This document shows, in pieces, positions 50,175 to 58,722 of a stretch of 64,000 bases of DNA. A model generated the notes under the pieces. That model made no database searches and had not been told where the DNA came from. It saw only the letters and a list, made by a program, of their open reading frames with translations. The first letter of the stretch is position 1. Every line of letters starts with the position of its first letter. Both the position numbers and the translations under genes were made by a program. Origin of the DNA: QUBU01 sp014337915 (lineage in GTDB: Bacteria > Pseudomonadota > Gammaproteobacteria > Steroidobacterales > GCA-2729495); contig SZOW01000001.1 in the NCBI GenBank assembly GCA_030263395.1, forward strand, positions 180,469 through 244,468, in the 5' to 3' direction.

Positions 50175-51857
50175 ATGAACCAGCCGATCAGCCGCCACTA
50201 CGCCACCATCGACGGACGCTGGGGTCCCCGCCAGGTCCACTATCGCCGCAGCGGCCAGGGCCCGGCACTGGTGCTGCTGCACCAGTCACCACAGTCCTCG
50301 CGCGAACTGGCCGGGCTGATGCAGCGCTGGTCGGCGCACTTCACGCTCATCGCCCCCGACACGCCCGGCTACGGGCAGTCCGATCCGCTGGGTCCCGCCA
50401 GCCTGGGCATCGCGGACTTCGCCGAGGCCCTCGGCGAGTTCGTCGATGCCATCGGCCTGCGCCGCTTCGGCATTTACGGCTTCCACACCGGGGCCAGCAT
50501 CGGCCTGTGGTATGCGGCGCGCCAGCCCGCGCGCGTCACGGCCATGGCCGCCAACGGCCTCGCGCAGCTCACCGACGCAGAACGCCGCGACATCCTCGCG
50601 AACTACCTGCCGCCGGTGGTGCCCGCCTGGGACGGCAGCCACCTCGCCTGGATGTGGGGCCGCATGCGCGAGCAGACCCTGTTTTTCCCCTGGTATGACC
50701 ATCGCCCGGCGGCGCGCATGACCTTCGACGTGCCTCCGGCCACGGTACTGCACGACTCGTTCATGGACTTCCTGCGCGCCGGGGACCACTACGCCGTTGC
50801 CTACCGCGCCGCTTTCGAGTCACGCCCCGACACCGTGCTGCCCGGACTGCGGGTACCGCTGCTGGTCACCGCGGCAGCCGGCGACCCGCTGCAGGCCCAC
50901 CTCGGCCGGCTGGGTGAACTGCCGCCCGGCGCCGAGGTCGCGCCCTCTGCTGGCCGGGAACCCGCCATCGAGCGCTGCCTCGGGCACCTGCTCGCCCGAC
51001 GCGGCGATCCCGCGCCGGCGCCGGTGGCTACCCGCGCGCTGCCCGGGCGGCTGTGGAACCGCATGCTGCAGCTGCCGTCCGGGCAGGTCCGGGTGCGCGA
51101 GCGCCTCGATGGCCAGGGCGAGCCGGTGATGATCCTGCATGGCGCCGGCCAGTCCGCCGACGCCATGAACCGGCTGGCACAGGGCATTGCCGGCACCAGC
51201 CCCCTGATCGTTGCGGATCTCCCCGGGCATGGCGAGTCGGACCGCCCGGCCACGGGTCCGGGCATCGCCTCTTCGGCCGTTGCCTGCCTCGAAGTGCTGG
51301 GCGAAGCCGGCCTGACGAGCTGCACGCTGGCAGGCGTCGGCACGGGCGCCTGCGTCGCCCTGGAGATGGGCCGGCGCTCGCGCGCCCGCGCGCATCCGCT
51401 GGCACTCCTCGACCTGCCGTTCCTCCCGGACAGCGGCGCGGCGGCATTCCGCGAGCACGGCCTGCCGGATCTCGCGCCCCGCTGGCATGGTGGCCATCTG
51501 CTCGAGGCCTGGCACATGCTGCGCGACGCCCGCCTGTTCTTCCCCTGGTTCGACCGGCGCCAGGCCAGCGCACTACGCCTGGAGTCCGTCCTCGACGAGA
51601 CCGGCCTGCAGGCCGAACTGCTCGACCTGCTGCGCGCCTCCCCGTCCTGGCAGTCCCTGCTCGCCGATACGCTCGATTACCCGGTGACGGCGGCGCTGGC
51701 CACGCAACGTGGTGCGCTGGCCATCGGTGCCGCGAGCAATAGCGCCTGGCTCGGGGCCACCCGCGATGCAGCCGCCAGCCGCAGCGGCCTTGCCGCGCAG
51801 CTGCTGCCCGGGGCGCAGGAGCAGTGGCTGCCCGCTCTGCTGGCCCTGTTCACCTGA
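50175..51857 (+). CDS. Tandem alpha/beta-hydrolase-fold protein lacking nucleophile serines
   Basis: A 560-residue protein with two alpha/beta-hydrolase domains, about 1-280 and 300-560. Domain 1 has GPALVLLHQSPQSS, APDTPGYGQSD and the nucleophile elbow G102-F-H104-T-G; domain 2 has EPVMILHGAGQSADAMNRL, ADLPGHGESDRP and G387-V-G389-T-G. In both the canonical GxSxG serine is replaced, by histidine and glycine. The repeats LFFPWYD and LFFPWFD show that the two halves descend from an internal duplication. No signal peptide. It may act by a different chemistry (some relatives are lyases or cofactor-free enzymes) or bind a ligand only. Function unknown. Confidence 0.8.
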   Translation: MNQPISRHYATIDGRWGPRQVHYRRSGQGPALVLLHQSPQSSRELAGLMQRWSAHFTLIAPDTPGYGQSDPLGPASLGIADFAEALGEFVDAIGLRRFGIYGFHTGASIGLWYAARQPARVTAMAANGLAQLTDAERRDILANYLPPVVPAWDGSHLAWMWGRMREQTLFFPWYDHRPAARMTFDVPPATVLHDSFMDFLRAGDHYAVAYRAAFESRPDTVLPGLRVPLLVTAAAGDPLQAHLGRLGELPPGAEVAPSAGREPAIERCLGHLLARRGDPAPAPVATRALPGRLWNRMLQLPSGQVRVRERLDGQGEPVMILHGAGQSADAMNRLAQGIAGTSPLIVADLPGHGESDRPATGPGIASSAVACLEVLGEAGLTSCTLAGVGTGACVALEMGRRSRARAHPLALLDLPFLPDSGAAAFREHGLPDLAPRWHGGHLLEAWHMLRDARLFFPWFDRRQASALRLESVLDETGLQAELLDLLRASPSWQSLLADTLDYPVTAALATQRGALAIGAASNSAWLGATRDAAASRSGLAAQLLPGAQEQWLPALLALFT

Positions 51858-51879
51858 CGCGCAGCCGGCACGCAGCGCA

Positions 51880-51907
51880 TTGAAGGCCCGCCCGGCACCC
51901 GTATACT
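51880..51907 (+). promoter_or_regulatory. Sigma-70-like promoter for ompA-type gene
   Basis: TTGAAG at 51880-51885 and TATACT at 51902-51907 are 16 bases apart. Transcription would begin near 51914, giving a leader of about 78 bases that contains the tandem repeats at 51928-51960. Confidence 0.6.
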
Positions 51908-51927
51908 GCCGGTCGATTCGCGGGATC

Positions 51928-51960
51928 GTCGGCGCCAGGTCGGCGCCAGGTCTACGCCAG
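51928..51960. repeat. Three tandem 11-bp repeats in the leader of the OmpA-type gene
   Basis: GTCGGCGCCAG occurs twice in tandem, followed by GTCTACGCCAG. The repeats lie between the predicted transcription start and the ATG at 51992. GGCGCC in each of the first two units is itself palindromic. A role in mRNA stability or in binding a regulator is possible but unsupported. Confidence 0.8.
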
Positions 51961-51991
51961 GGATTCGCTCATCTGCTCTGGGGGTTTGCGC

Positions 51992-53089
51992 ATGAAATGC
52001 ACTGCGGTGGCAGGGCTGCTTGCCCTGGCTAGCCTTACGGCCGTTGCACAGGATGTACCGGGCTGGCGCATCGGTGGCGCCGCCAGCTTCACCGACTTCC
52101 AGGGCGATGACTCCATCACCCCGTCGCTGGGCCAGGGCTTCATCGACGACAACTCGGTGGGCCTGAAGGTCTATGCGCAATACCAGTTCAACAGCTGGTT
52201 CGGCCTCGAGGGCGCCTACCACGACCTCGGCACCTTCAAGGACCTGTCGCTGAACAACTCAGCCCCCGGCGACCTGAAGCTGAAGTTCGACGGCTTCAGC
52301 ATCGATGGCCTGCTGTACCTGCCGTTCGCCAGCGAGGAAATCCAGCCCTACCTGAAGGCCGGCTACTTCAACTTCGACGACGAACTCAGCCTCAACGGCG
52401 CGGTCACCTCCAGCGCCTCGGAGACCGGCCTGACCGCCGGCGCCGGCGTGATGGTGCCGTTGACAGCGAGGTTCGGCATGCGCGCGGACCTGGACTGGTT
52501 CGACACCGACGTCGGTGACCTCTGGTCGCTGAACATCGGCCTGGAGTACTTCTTCGGTGGCCGCCCGCAGGCCGAACCGGCCATGGCGGCCGCAGCCCCG
52601 CCCCCGCCGCCCCCGCCGCCCCCGCCACCACCGCCGCCTGCAGAACCGGCCGACAGCGATGGCGACGGCATTGCCGACAGCGTCGACCAGTGCCCGGATA
52701 CGCCCCAGGGCGAGCGCGTCGGTGCGCAGGGCTGCTCCTGCGATGTCAGCCGCGAAGTCGAGTTCGCCTTCGACTCCGCCGAGATCACCGACGCCGGCAG
52801 GGCCACGCTGGACGAAGTCGTCGAAACGCTGGCGCGCCTGCAGTTCGTCGCAGGCAGCGTCACCGGCTACACGGATAATGTCGGCAACGCCGACTACAAC
52901 CAGCGGCTCTCCGAGCGCCGCGCGCAGGCCGTCGCCGACTACCTCGCTTCCCACGGTATCGCCGCAGGACGCCTGGTGGCCTCGGGCAAGGGTGCTGCCG
53001 ATCCGGTGGCCGACAACGCCAGCGCCGAAGGCCGTGCGAAGAACCGTCGCGTCGTCCTGCGCCGCACCGACTGCGGGCAGGCACCGTAG
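51992..53089 (+). CDS. OmpA-family outer-membrane protein
   Basis: A 365-residue protein. Signal peptide MKCTAVAGLLALASLTAVAQ; an eight-strand barrel domain to about residue 190 (IGGAASFTDFQGDD, then GLEYFFGG); a linker with 14 consecutive prolines; one calcium-binding-type repeat (DSDGDGIADSVDQCPDTP); and a C-terminal OmpA peptidoglycan-binding domain (VTGYTDNVGNADYNQRLSER, ASAEGRAKNRRV). It anchors the outer membrane to the cell wall. ATG at 51992 has GGGGG upstream and its own promoter. The C-terminal half closely resembles the partial gene at 62956, its paralogue. Confidence 0.92.
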   Translation: MKCTAVAGLLALASLTAVAQDVPGWRIGGAASFTDFQGDDSITPSLGQGFIDDNSVGLKVYAQYQFNSWFGLEGAYHDLGTFKDLSLNNSAPGDLKLKFDGFSIDGLLYLPFASEEIQPYLKAGYFNFDDELSLNGAVTSSASETGLTAGAGVMVPLTARFGMRADLDWFDTDVGDLWSLNIGLEYFFGGRPQAEPAMAAAAPPPPPPPPPPPPPPAEPADSDGDGIADSVDQCPDTPQGERVGAQGCSCDVSREVEFAFDSAEITDAGRATLDEVVETLARLQFVAGSVTGYTDNVGNADYNQRLSERRAQAVADYLASHGIAAGRLVASGKGAADPVADNASAEGRAKNRRVVLRRTDCGQAP

Positions 53090-53094
53090 GGCAG

Positions 53095-53124
53095 GAGTTG
53101 CCGCTCCTGCGGTAGCGGCAACTC
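53095..53124. terminator. Hairpin between convergent ompA-type and GST genes
   Basis: GAGTTGCCGCT and AGCGGCAACTC form a perfect 11-bp stem with an 8-base loop. It lies 5 bp past the ompA-type stop and overlaps the first base pair of the GST stop codon on the other strand. No T-run follows, so it may act as a bidirectional, non-canonical terminator. Confidence 0.6.
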
Positions 53125-53773
53125 AGCGACGGCGCGCGCGGGCGGCTGCGAGCGCGTCCGCCTCCTCGGCCAGCAGCGTCACCCAGGCCGGGCGGACCAG
53201 CAGTCCCTCGAGGTAGCGGGCCAGCCCTGGCCAGCGCGCGGCGTCGGGCAGGCCCGCGCCCTGCTGGTAGGTCACCAGCTGCGCACCAATGGCGATGTCG
53301 GCAACACTGAACCGGTCATCAACGGCGTAGCAGCGACCAGCGATCACGCTTTCCAGGTAGGCGAATGCCTCGTCGCGCAGCGGGCCCGCGCGCTCCAGCA
53401 CCGACTCGTCGGCCTGCCGCCCCTGGAACAGCGGCTTGACGATGCGCTCGGCGAAGTACGGCAGTGTCACCTCGCGCAGGCGGGTGTCGGCGTACTCCTC
53501 GAGCCACAGCGCCTGCGCGAAGCCGGCGGCCGGCTGCGGATACAGCGCCGGCTGCGGCCACAGCCGCTCCAGGTAGGCGATGATCACCGAGGAATCCGGG
53601 ATCACCAGGCCGTCATGCTCTGCCACCGGGATCTTCGCCAGCGGATGCAGGGCGCGCACCCGGGCGGAGCCCATGGGCGCCTGCTCGAAACGATAGTCGA
53701 TGCCCTTCTCCGCCAGCGCCAGCCGCAGCTTGCGCGTGAAGGTGGAGAGGTTGATGCCGTAGAGCGTCAGCAT
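53123..53773 (-). CDS. Glutathione S-transferase
   Basis: A 216-residue cytosolic GST. The thioredoxin-like N-terminal domain carries the active-site region YGINLSTFTRKLRLALAEKG, the cis-proline segment AKIPVAEHDG and the glutathione-binding PDSSVIIAYLE; the all-helical domain follows, with the N-capping DDRFSVADIAIGAQL. Serine (S10 or the neighbouring T) is the likely thiol-activating residue. The start overlaps the murI stop by four bases (ATGA), so the two are co-translated. Substrate unknown. Confidence 0.9.
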   Translation of the reverse strand: MLTLYGINLSTFTRKLRLALAEKGIDYRFEQAPMGSARVRALHPLAKIPVAEHDGLVIPDSSVIIAYLERLWPQPALYPQPAAGFAQALWLEEYADTRLREVTLPYFAERIVKPLFQGRQADESVLERAGPLRDEAFAYLESVIAGRCYAVDDRFSVADIAIGAQLVTYQQGAGLPDAARWPGLARYLEGLLVRPAWVTLLAEEADALAAARARRR

Positions 53774-54600
53774 CAGCGCCCGAGGTCCACGAGCTCGACT
53801 GCGTCGGCGACGATCGCCTCGCCGAGGAAGCTGCTGCCGACACGCGCGAAACGCGCCACGCCGTCGGTTGCCAGCAGGCGCACGCTGCCCCGGCTGCCGG
53901 CCGGTCCCGTGGCATCGCGCAGCTCGCTGCGCACCACGCTGGCAGTGGTTGCGGCGGAATCGACGATGGCCAGACCCTGGTCCATGGCCTCGCCCATGAC
54001 CTGGCCCATGGCCTGGCGGATCGCCGCTGCCAGCACCGGGAAGTGCGTGCAGCCGAGCAGCAGCACATCCGGCGGCGCGGCGGCCTGCAGCAGCGGCTCC
54101 AGGTAACGGCGGATGGTGAGCTCGACGATCTCGCCCTCCGTCCAGCCCTCCTCGGCCAGCGCGACGAACAGCGCGCAGGCCGCCGACAGCACCCGGGCGT
54201 CGGGGCGCAGGCGGCGAATGGCGGCATCATAGGCGCCGGCATTCACCGTGCCTTCGGTGGCGATCACGGCGATCCGGCCGGAGCGGCTGGCTGCGACCGC
54301 CGCCGCGGCGCCCGGCTCGATCACGCCCACGACCGGCAGCGGCGCGTAGCGCCGGCGCAGGACGTCCAGCGCCACGGCGGAAGCGGTGTTGCAGGCGATC
54401 ACCAGGCAGCTCAGGCCGCGCGCTACCAGCGCATCGGCGGCCTGCTCCGCGTAGCGCACCACGGAAGCCGCGCTCTTGGTGCCGTAGGGCAGGCGCGCCG
54501 TATCGCCGAGGTAGATGAAATCGCGCCCCGGCAGCTCGCGCCGCAGCGCGCGCAGCACCGTCAGCCCACCCACGCCCGAATCGAAGACACCGATTGCCAT
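53773..54600 (-). CDS. murI: Glutamate racemase
   Basis: A 275-residue enzyme that makes D-glutamate for peptidoglycan. The two catalytic cysteines are in VIACNTASA (about residue 68) and LLGCTHFPVL (about 185); GVFDSGVGGLTVLRAL and FIYLGDTARLPYGTKS are diagnostic. ATG at 54600 fits the family N-terminus exactly; a longer open frame upstream runs through the divergent DUF1838 gene and is not real. First gene of a murI-gst pair. Confidence 0.95.
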   Translation of the reverse strand: MAIGVFDSGVGGLTVLRALRRELPGRDFIYLGDTARLPYGTKSAASVVRYAEQAADALVARGLSCLVIACNTASAVALDVLRRRYAPLPVVGVIEPGAAAAVAASRSGRIAVIATEGTVNAGAYDAAIRRLRPDARVLSAACALFVALAEEGWTEGEIVELTIRRYLEPLLQAAAPPDVLLLGCTHFPVLAAAIRQAMGQVMGEAMDQGLAIVDSAATTASVVRSELRDATGPAGSRGSVRLLATDGVARFARVGSSFLGEAIVADAVELVDLGR

Positions 54601-54753
54601 CACCCGCCAGCATAGAGCATTCCACGTGGTGGACGGCAGCCGCGCGCAGCCCGGGCGGGCCGCAGGCCGGCCGCGGGATTCCGCTACACTGCGGCTGGCC
54701 CGGCCTGCGCGCCTGGACAACAGCAACCCCAGCCCACCGGAGCGAGCACGGCG

Positions 54754-55632
54754 ATGGCGATCATTCCCTTCGAGACCCGCATCGACTTCAACAATCCCCG
54801 CTGGAACCGCGATGCCTGGGCGCGCATCCACGGCGACATGGACTCGTCGAAGGAGCGCATCGGCTACTGCAGCGGCACGGTTATGGCGGTGCGCCCGGGC
54901 GAAGCGGTCAAGCCGTTCCTCGGCTTCCAGGTGTTCCTGGCCACGCGCCTGGTGCCGCTGCCGGATGGCAACATCCGTCGCCTCAACAAGGAGGTGGTGT
55001 TCTACACCGAGCTCAGCCGGCGCGGCGAGCCTGGCGCCATCATCGAGGAGTTCAGGAATCCCTTCACCGGCGAGACCAACCGCATCGTGCAGGTGTGGAA
55101 CGACCCGTTCAACTACACCATCAGCGACACGCTGATCCTCGCGCCCGAGGATTTCGCGGGTGACCGCAGCAAGCTGCCGAAGATTCCGCTGCTGTTCCCC
55201 TGGCAGGAACTGGGCAGCGACACGCTCGTGCTGTCCACCGACATGCACCTCAACTACCCGAATCCGCTGGCGCCGGAAAAATGGCCGCGCGAGTCCTCGG
55301 GTCCGAAGGTCCAGGCCACCGAGATGATGCGCTACTTTGTCAGCCGCAGGGACCTGGAGAACCCGGCACTGACCGCAGTTCCCTATGTCGGTACCTGGCA
55401 CCGCATCACGCCCTGGCTGCCGTTCATGCTCATGGGAACCACGCCCGGCCACTGCATGTACGCCTCCAGCATGACCGGCTACGATTCCATCGACCGGCTG
55501 CCGCGGCAGGTGGTGGACTACGCCATGAAGCACCGGCCCGACATGCTCAAGGCACCCACCGAGGACTACGGCCCGAGCCACTCGAGCCTGGAACACTACG
55601 CCAGGGAACAACAACCCGCGCCACCGCGGTAG
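54754..55632 (+). CDS. DUF1838 protein
   Basis: A 292-residue protein without signal peptide or membrane segment. FNNPRWNRDAWARIHGDMDS, GFQVFLATRLVPLPDGNIRR, NEVVFY-like NKEVVFYTELSRRGEPG, and HRITPWLPFMLMGTTPGHCMY are typical of the DUF1838 family, whose function is unknown; members occur next to oxidoreductases in organisms that degrade aromatic or terpenoid compounds. It is divergent from murI and followed by DUF1244, IclR and MFS genes on the same strand, perhaps one catabolic unit. Confidence 0.78.
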   Translation: MAIIPFETRIDFNNPRWNRDAWARIHGDMDSSKERIGYCSGTVMAVRPGEAVKPFLGFQVFLATRLVPLPDGNIRRLNKEVVFYTELSRRGEPGAIIEEFRNPFTGETNRIVQVWNDPFNYTISDTLILAPEDFAGDRSKLPKIPLLFPWQELGSDTLVLSTDMHLNYPNPLAPEKWPRESSGPKVQATEMMRYFVSRRDLENPALTAVPYVGTWHRITPWLPFMLMGTTPGHCMYASSMTGYDSIDRLPRQVVDYAMKHRPDMLKAPTEDYGPSHSSLEHYAREQQPAPPR

Positions 55633-55677
55633 CCAGCCACTGGCTGCCGAGCCGCGACCGGCGGCACCAGGAGGAAC

Positions 55678-55944
55678 ATGGACGACCAGACCCGGATCGA
55701 ACTGGAGGCGGCGGCCTTCCGCCGCCTGCTCCAGCACCTGGACTCGCGCAGGGACCTGCAGAACATCGACCTGATGAACCTCGCGGGCTTCTGCCGCAAC
55801 TGCCTGGCGAAGTGGTACCGGGCCGCTGCCGCGGAGCGCGGCATCGAACTGGACGACGCGGCGGCGCGCGAGCGCATCTACGGCATGCCATACGCCGAGT
55901 GGAAGGCGCGCTACCAGCGCGACGGCGCTGGCCGGCAGCCGTAA
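55678..55944 (+). CDS. DUF1244 small protein
   Basis: An 88-residue protein of the DUF1244 family (LRRLxxHLxxRxDLQNIDLM pattern seen as FRRLLQHLDSRRDLQNIDLM, then GFCRNCLAKWY and the terminal GMPYAEWKARYQ). The CRNC pair is conserved in this family and may bind metal. Function is unknown. GGAGG lies at a good distance before the ATG. It lies between the DUF1838 gene (45 bp) and the IclR gene (28 bp). Confidence 0.82.
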   Translation: MDDQTRIELEAAAFRRLLQHLDSRRDLQNIDLMNLAGFCRNCLAKWYRAAAAERGIELDDAAARERIYGMPYAEWKARYQRDGAGRQP

Positions 55945-55972
55945 CCCCCGCGGGACGGCAGCGCGGCTGCGC

Positions 55973-56737
55973 ATGAAACCGCAGGCCAACATCAGCAAGT
56001 CCGTCTCCCGCGGCTTCCGGGTGCTGGAACTGTTTCACGAGCGGCGCCAGCCGATGACGGCAGCACAGATCCAGCACGCGCTGCGCATCCCGCAGCCGAG
56101 CGTGCGGGTTCTGCTCCGGGAGATGGTCGGCATCGGCTACCTCGCCTACGCCATGCCGACGAAGACCTACTTCCCCACCGCGCGGGTCCGTCATCTCGGC
56201 GACTGGCTCGGCAAAACGATCCTGCTGCCGGATCCACTGGTGGCACTGGTGGACTCGCTGGCCAGCGAATTGCAGGAGACCTGCACGCTCAGCACCGCAA
56301 CCCAGGGCCATGTGGAGGTGCTCTACGTCCGCCGGGCCACGCATGCCCTGGCGATGCAGGTCGCCACGGGCATGGGCGGGCCGCTCTGGCGCAGCACCGC
56401 GGGCCGCGCGCTGCTCGCGGCGTTCGATGACCGGCAACTGGCGGCGTTCTTCGACCAGCTCGATCCGCGCAGTGGCCCGCGCTCGCGCCAGCAGCGCGAG
56501 CAGATCCAGCAGCAGATCCGCCAGATCCGCTCGCAGGGCTACTTCGCCGGCTACGACGTGCTGCTCAAGGGCGTCGGGTCGGTCTGCATCCCGGTACCCG
56601 CGCAGGCCGCCGGGGTCATGCTGGTCCTGACCCTGTCCGGCGGCAAGGACCGGATCCGGCCGCGCGAGAAGGCGCTCATCCGCAGCATGCGCCAGCGCCT
56701 GCGGGAAACGCTGGACGACATCATTCGGGTACAGTAG
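55973..56737 (+). CDS. IclR-family transcription regulator
   Basis: A 254-residue regulator. The N-terminal winged helix-turn-helix spans about residues 10-65 (SRGFRVLELFHERRQPMTAAQ, then PQPSVRVLLREMVGIGYL), and the C-terminal IclR effector domain shows GPLWRSTAGRALLAAF and DVLLKGVGSVCIPVP. IclR proteins usually bind an aromatic acid or other small carboxylate and control adjacent catabolic genes. Its neighbours are the MFS gene 55 bp downstream and the DUF1244/DUF1838 genes upstream, the likely targets. Confidence 0.88.
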   Translation: MKPQANISKSVSRGFRVLELFHERRQPMTAAQIQHALRIPQPSVRVLLREMVGIGYLAYAMPTKTYFPTARVRHLGDWLGKTILLPDPLVALVDSLASELQETCTLSTATQGHVEVLYVRRATHALAMQVATGMGGPLWRSTAGRALLAAFDDRQLAAFFDQLDPRSGPRSRQQREQIQQQIRQIRSQGYFAGYDVLLKGVGSVCIPVPAQAAGVMLVLTLSGGKDRIRPREKALIRSMRQRLRETLDDIIRVQ

Positions 56738-56792
56738 GCACGCACCGCAGCCGGACGGTCTCCGGGCTGCCCTGCCAGGGGGAAGGGATCAC

Positions 56793-57968
56793 ATGGCCGA
56801 CAGACCGACCACCGTCGTCGCGGCGCTGCTGCTGGGTTGCTGCGGTGTATTCGCCATCATGGGCCAGCCCATCCTGGTCGAGGTGCTGGTCACCCGCCTG
56901 GGCATGCAGGCTGGCGACGCGTTTTCCATCACGGCACTGGAAGCCCTCGGCACGGCGCTGGGACCGGTGCTGGCACTGTCCTGGATGCAGCGACTGCCCT
57001 GGCGGCTGGCCGCAGTCTCCGCATTGCTGGTCATCATCGGCGGCAACATCCTCTCGGCCTTTGAAGCCAGCGCGACCACGCTCGGCGTTCTGCGCTTCCT
57101 CATCGGCCTGCTTGGCGAGGGCACCGCCTTCGCGCTGGCCGTCGCAATCGTCGGCAACACCCGCCAGAAGGACCGGAATTTTGCCTTCCTGGTCGCGGCG
57201 CAGGTGCTGCTCGGCGTGCTGTTCTTCCGCTTCCTGCCCATGCCGCAGGATGCCGGTGTTGCCGGCGTCACGCTGCCCATGGCGGGACTGGCGGTCCTCG
57301 CGCTGCTGGCCGCTGCCTGGATCCCGCAGCCCGCCGCCAGCGGCCAGCAGGCCGCGGCGGCGCAGCCCGCCGGCCCGGTGGCACCGGCCCTCGCTGCGCT
57401 GGCGGTGATGCTGCTCTGGTGCACCGGCCTCGGCGCCATCTGGGCCTCCATCAAGCTCGTCGGCGTGGAAGTCACCTGCCCCGGCTGCGACGCCACGGCC
57501 AGTGCGGCGGCGGCCGTGGATGTGGGCAAGGCGCTGGCACTCTCGACCGGCATCGCGGTAATCGGCGCGCTGGCGGCTGCAGCCATGGCCGATCGCTTCG
57601 GCCGCCTGCTGCCCGTGAGTCTGGCGCTGGCGGTACAGCTCGTCATGGTGCTGCTGCTCAGGGGCGAAATGCCCTGGCTGCAGTTCGCCATGACCGTGGC
57701 CACCTTCCAGACTTTCTGGAACATGACCGGGCCCTATCTCATGGGCAACGTCGCCGCCAATGACACGACCGGCAAGTTCAGCCTGCTGATTCCCACGATC
57801 CAGATCGGCGGCTTCTTCCTCGGCCCGACGCTCACCCGGTTCTTCCTGGCCGGCGGCAGCTATGCCGCCGCGAACTACGTGGCTGCCGTGTGCATCGCCG
57901 CCGCGCTGCTGCTGTTCATCGCGACGGCAGGACGCTCCAGGAATGCCGGACCCGGGCCGGGCCACTGA
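56793..57968 (+). CDS. MFS transporter
   Basis: A 391-residue inner-membrane protein with about eleven to twelve hydrophobic segments, for instance VVAALLLGCCGVFAIMG, FLIGLLGEGTAFALAVAIVG and AALLLFIATAG. The central ADRFGRLLPVS resembles the MFS loop motif. A periplasmic- or cytoplasmic-side loop contains VTCPGCD, an unusual cysteine pair. Substrate unknown. GGGGGAAGGG precedes the ATG. Its place after an IclR regulator suggests uptake of the ligand or its precursor. Confidence 0.82.
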   Translation: MADRPTTVVAALLLGCCGVFAIMGQPILVEVLVTRLGMQAGDAFSITALEALGTALGPVLALSWMQRLPWRLAAVSALLVIIGGNILSAFEASATTLGVLRFLIGLLGEGTAFALAVAIVGNTRQKDRNFAFLVAAQVLLGVLFFRFLPMPQDAGVAGVTLPMAGLAVLALLAAAWIPQPAASGQQAAAAQPAGPVAPALAALAVMLLWCTGLGAIWASIKLVGVEVTCPGCDATASAAAAVDVGKALALSTGIAVIGALAAAAMADRFGRLLPVSLALAVQLVMVLLLRGEMPWLQFAMTVATFQTFWNMTGPYLMGNVAANDTTGKFSLLIPTIQIGGFFLGPTLTRFFLAGGSYAAANYVAAVCIAAALLLFIATAGRSRNAGPGPGH

Positions 57969-57990
57969 CGCCGGCGAGGCCTCGCCGGCG
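57969..57990. terminator. Perfect 22-bp palindrome between convergent MFS and PPOX genes
   Basis: The sequence from 57969 to 57990 is its own reverse complement (arms CGCCGGCGAGG and CCTCGCCGGCG, no loop bases beyond the turn). It begins directly after the MFS stop and ends 8 bp before the PPOX stop on the other strand. It is very G+C-rich and lacks a T run, so it is a probable bidirectional terminator or protein site. Confidence 0.55.
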
Positions 57991-57998
57991 ATCGTGGT

Positions 57999-58517
57999 TC
58001 AGGGATTGCGTAGCCAGATCTGCCGGGGCGCGAAGCCGTCGCGGCGCAGGAAATGCTCGGTGTAGACGATGCGATCCGGCCGCAGGCGCATCAGCTGGCC
58101 CCTGGGCGGCTCGCTGGAGATCCGGCCGATCTCGAAGGATGACGCCACCCACTTGAAGACCTGCATGCCACGGTTCCAGTCGCTGGTGCCGGGATCGAGC
58201 AGTTCGGCGTTGCCGAACAGCTGGCAGCCCATGGCGCAGGCCCAGCCGGCCATCGGGTTGGCTACCGCCAGGCAGATGCGCGGATCGCGCTGCATCGCCT
58301 TGAGCTTCGGGCTGTTGGGCTGCGGAAAAACGTAGACATCGAGGCCGTCGGCGTAGAACTCCAGCGGGCTGACGATCGGCCCGTTCTTTCCCAGCGTACC
58401 CAGGTAGGCGATGTTGGTGAGCGTCAGGATGCGCTCGATCCGCGTTTCGAGATCCTGGCGCGGCATGGGAACCTTGGGCCAGTTCTCGGGTTCGAGCCAG
58501 CGATGGGCGGCACTCAT
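57999..58517 (-). CDS. PPOX-class flavin/F420-binding split-barrel protein
   Basis: A 172-residue protein of the pyridoxamine 5'-phosphate oxidase-like split-barrel fold. NIAYLGTLGKNGPIVSPLEF (first strands), LDVYVFPQPNSPKLKAMQRD (cofactor-phosphate side) and RICLAVANP are typical. Such proteins bind FMN, F420 or haem. With F420 genes 12 kb away F420 is possible but not shown. Start at 58517: AAGGGAGAAG lies at a good distance before it. Substrate unknown. Confidence 0.72.
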   Translation of the reverse strand: MSAAHRWLEPENWPKVPMPRQDLETRIERILTLTNIAYLGTLGKNGPIVSPLEFYADGLDVYVFPQPNSPKLKAMQRDPRICLAVANPMAGWACAMGCQLFGNAELLDPGTSDWNRGMQVFKWVASSFEIGRISSEPPRGQLMRLRPDRIVYTEHFLRRDGFAPRQIWLRNP

Positions 58518-58722
58518 GGTGTTCTTCTCCCTTGTCTGCATTCCGGGCGGGCTGTGGGCGCGGAATTATCGCACGCGCTGCCGCATCCGGGGCCGGGATG
58601 CGGCAAGCTGCCACCACTGTGGGGACAACGGCAGCGACCGCGTTGAGGCACGGCTGCAGCTGCACCTATGATCGCCCGGTTGCCGGCCACCGGCGCCGGA
58701 TGAATGCAGGAGACCCACTGCC

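Noticed and set aside
50175..51857. Double hydrolase as the missing thioesterase of the NRPS
   Set aside because: It lies 17 kb from the cluster with many unrelated genes between and lacks the nucleophile serine in both domains.
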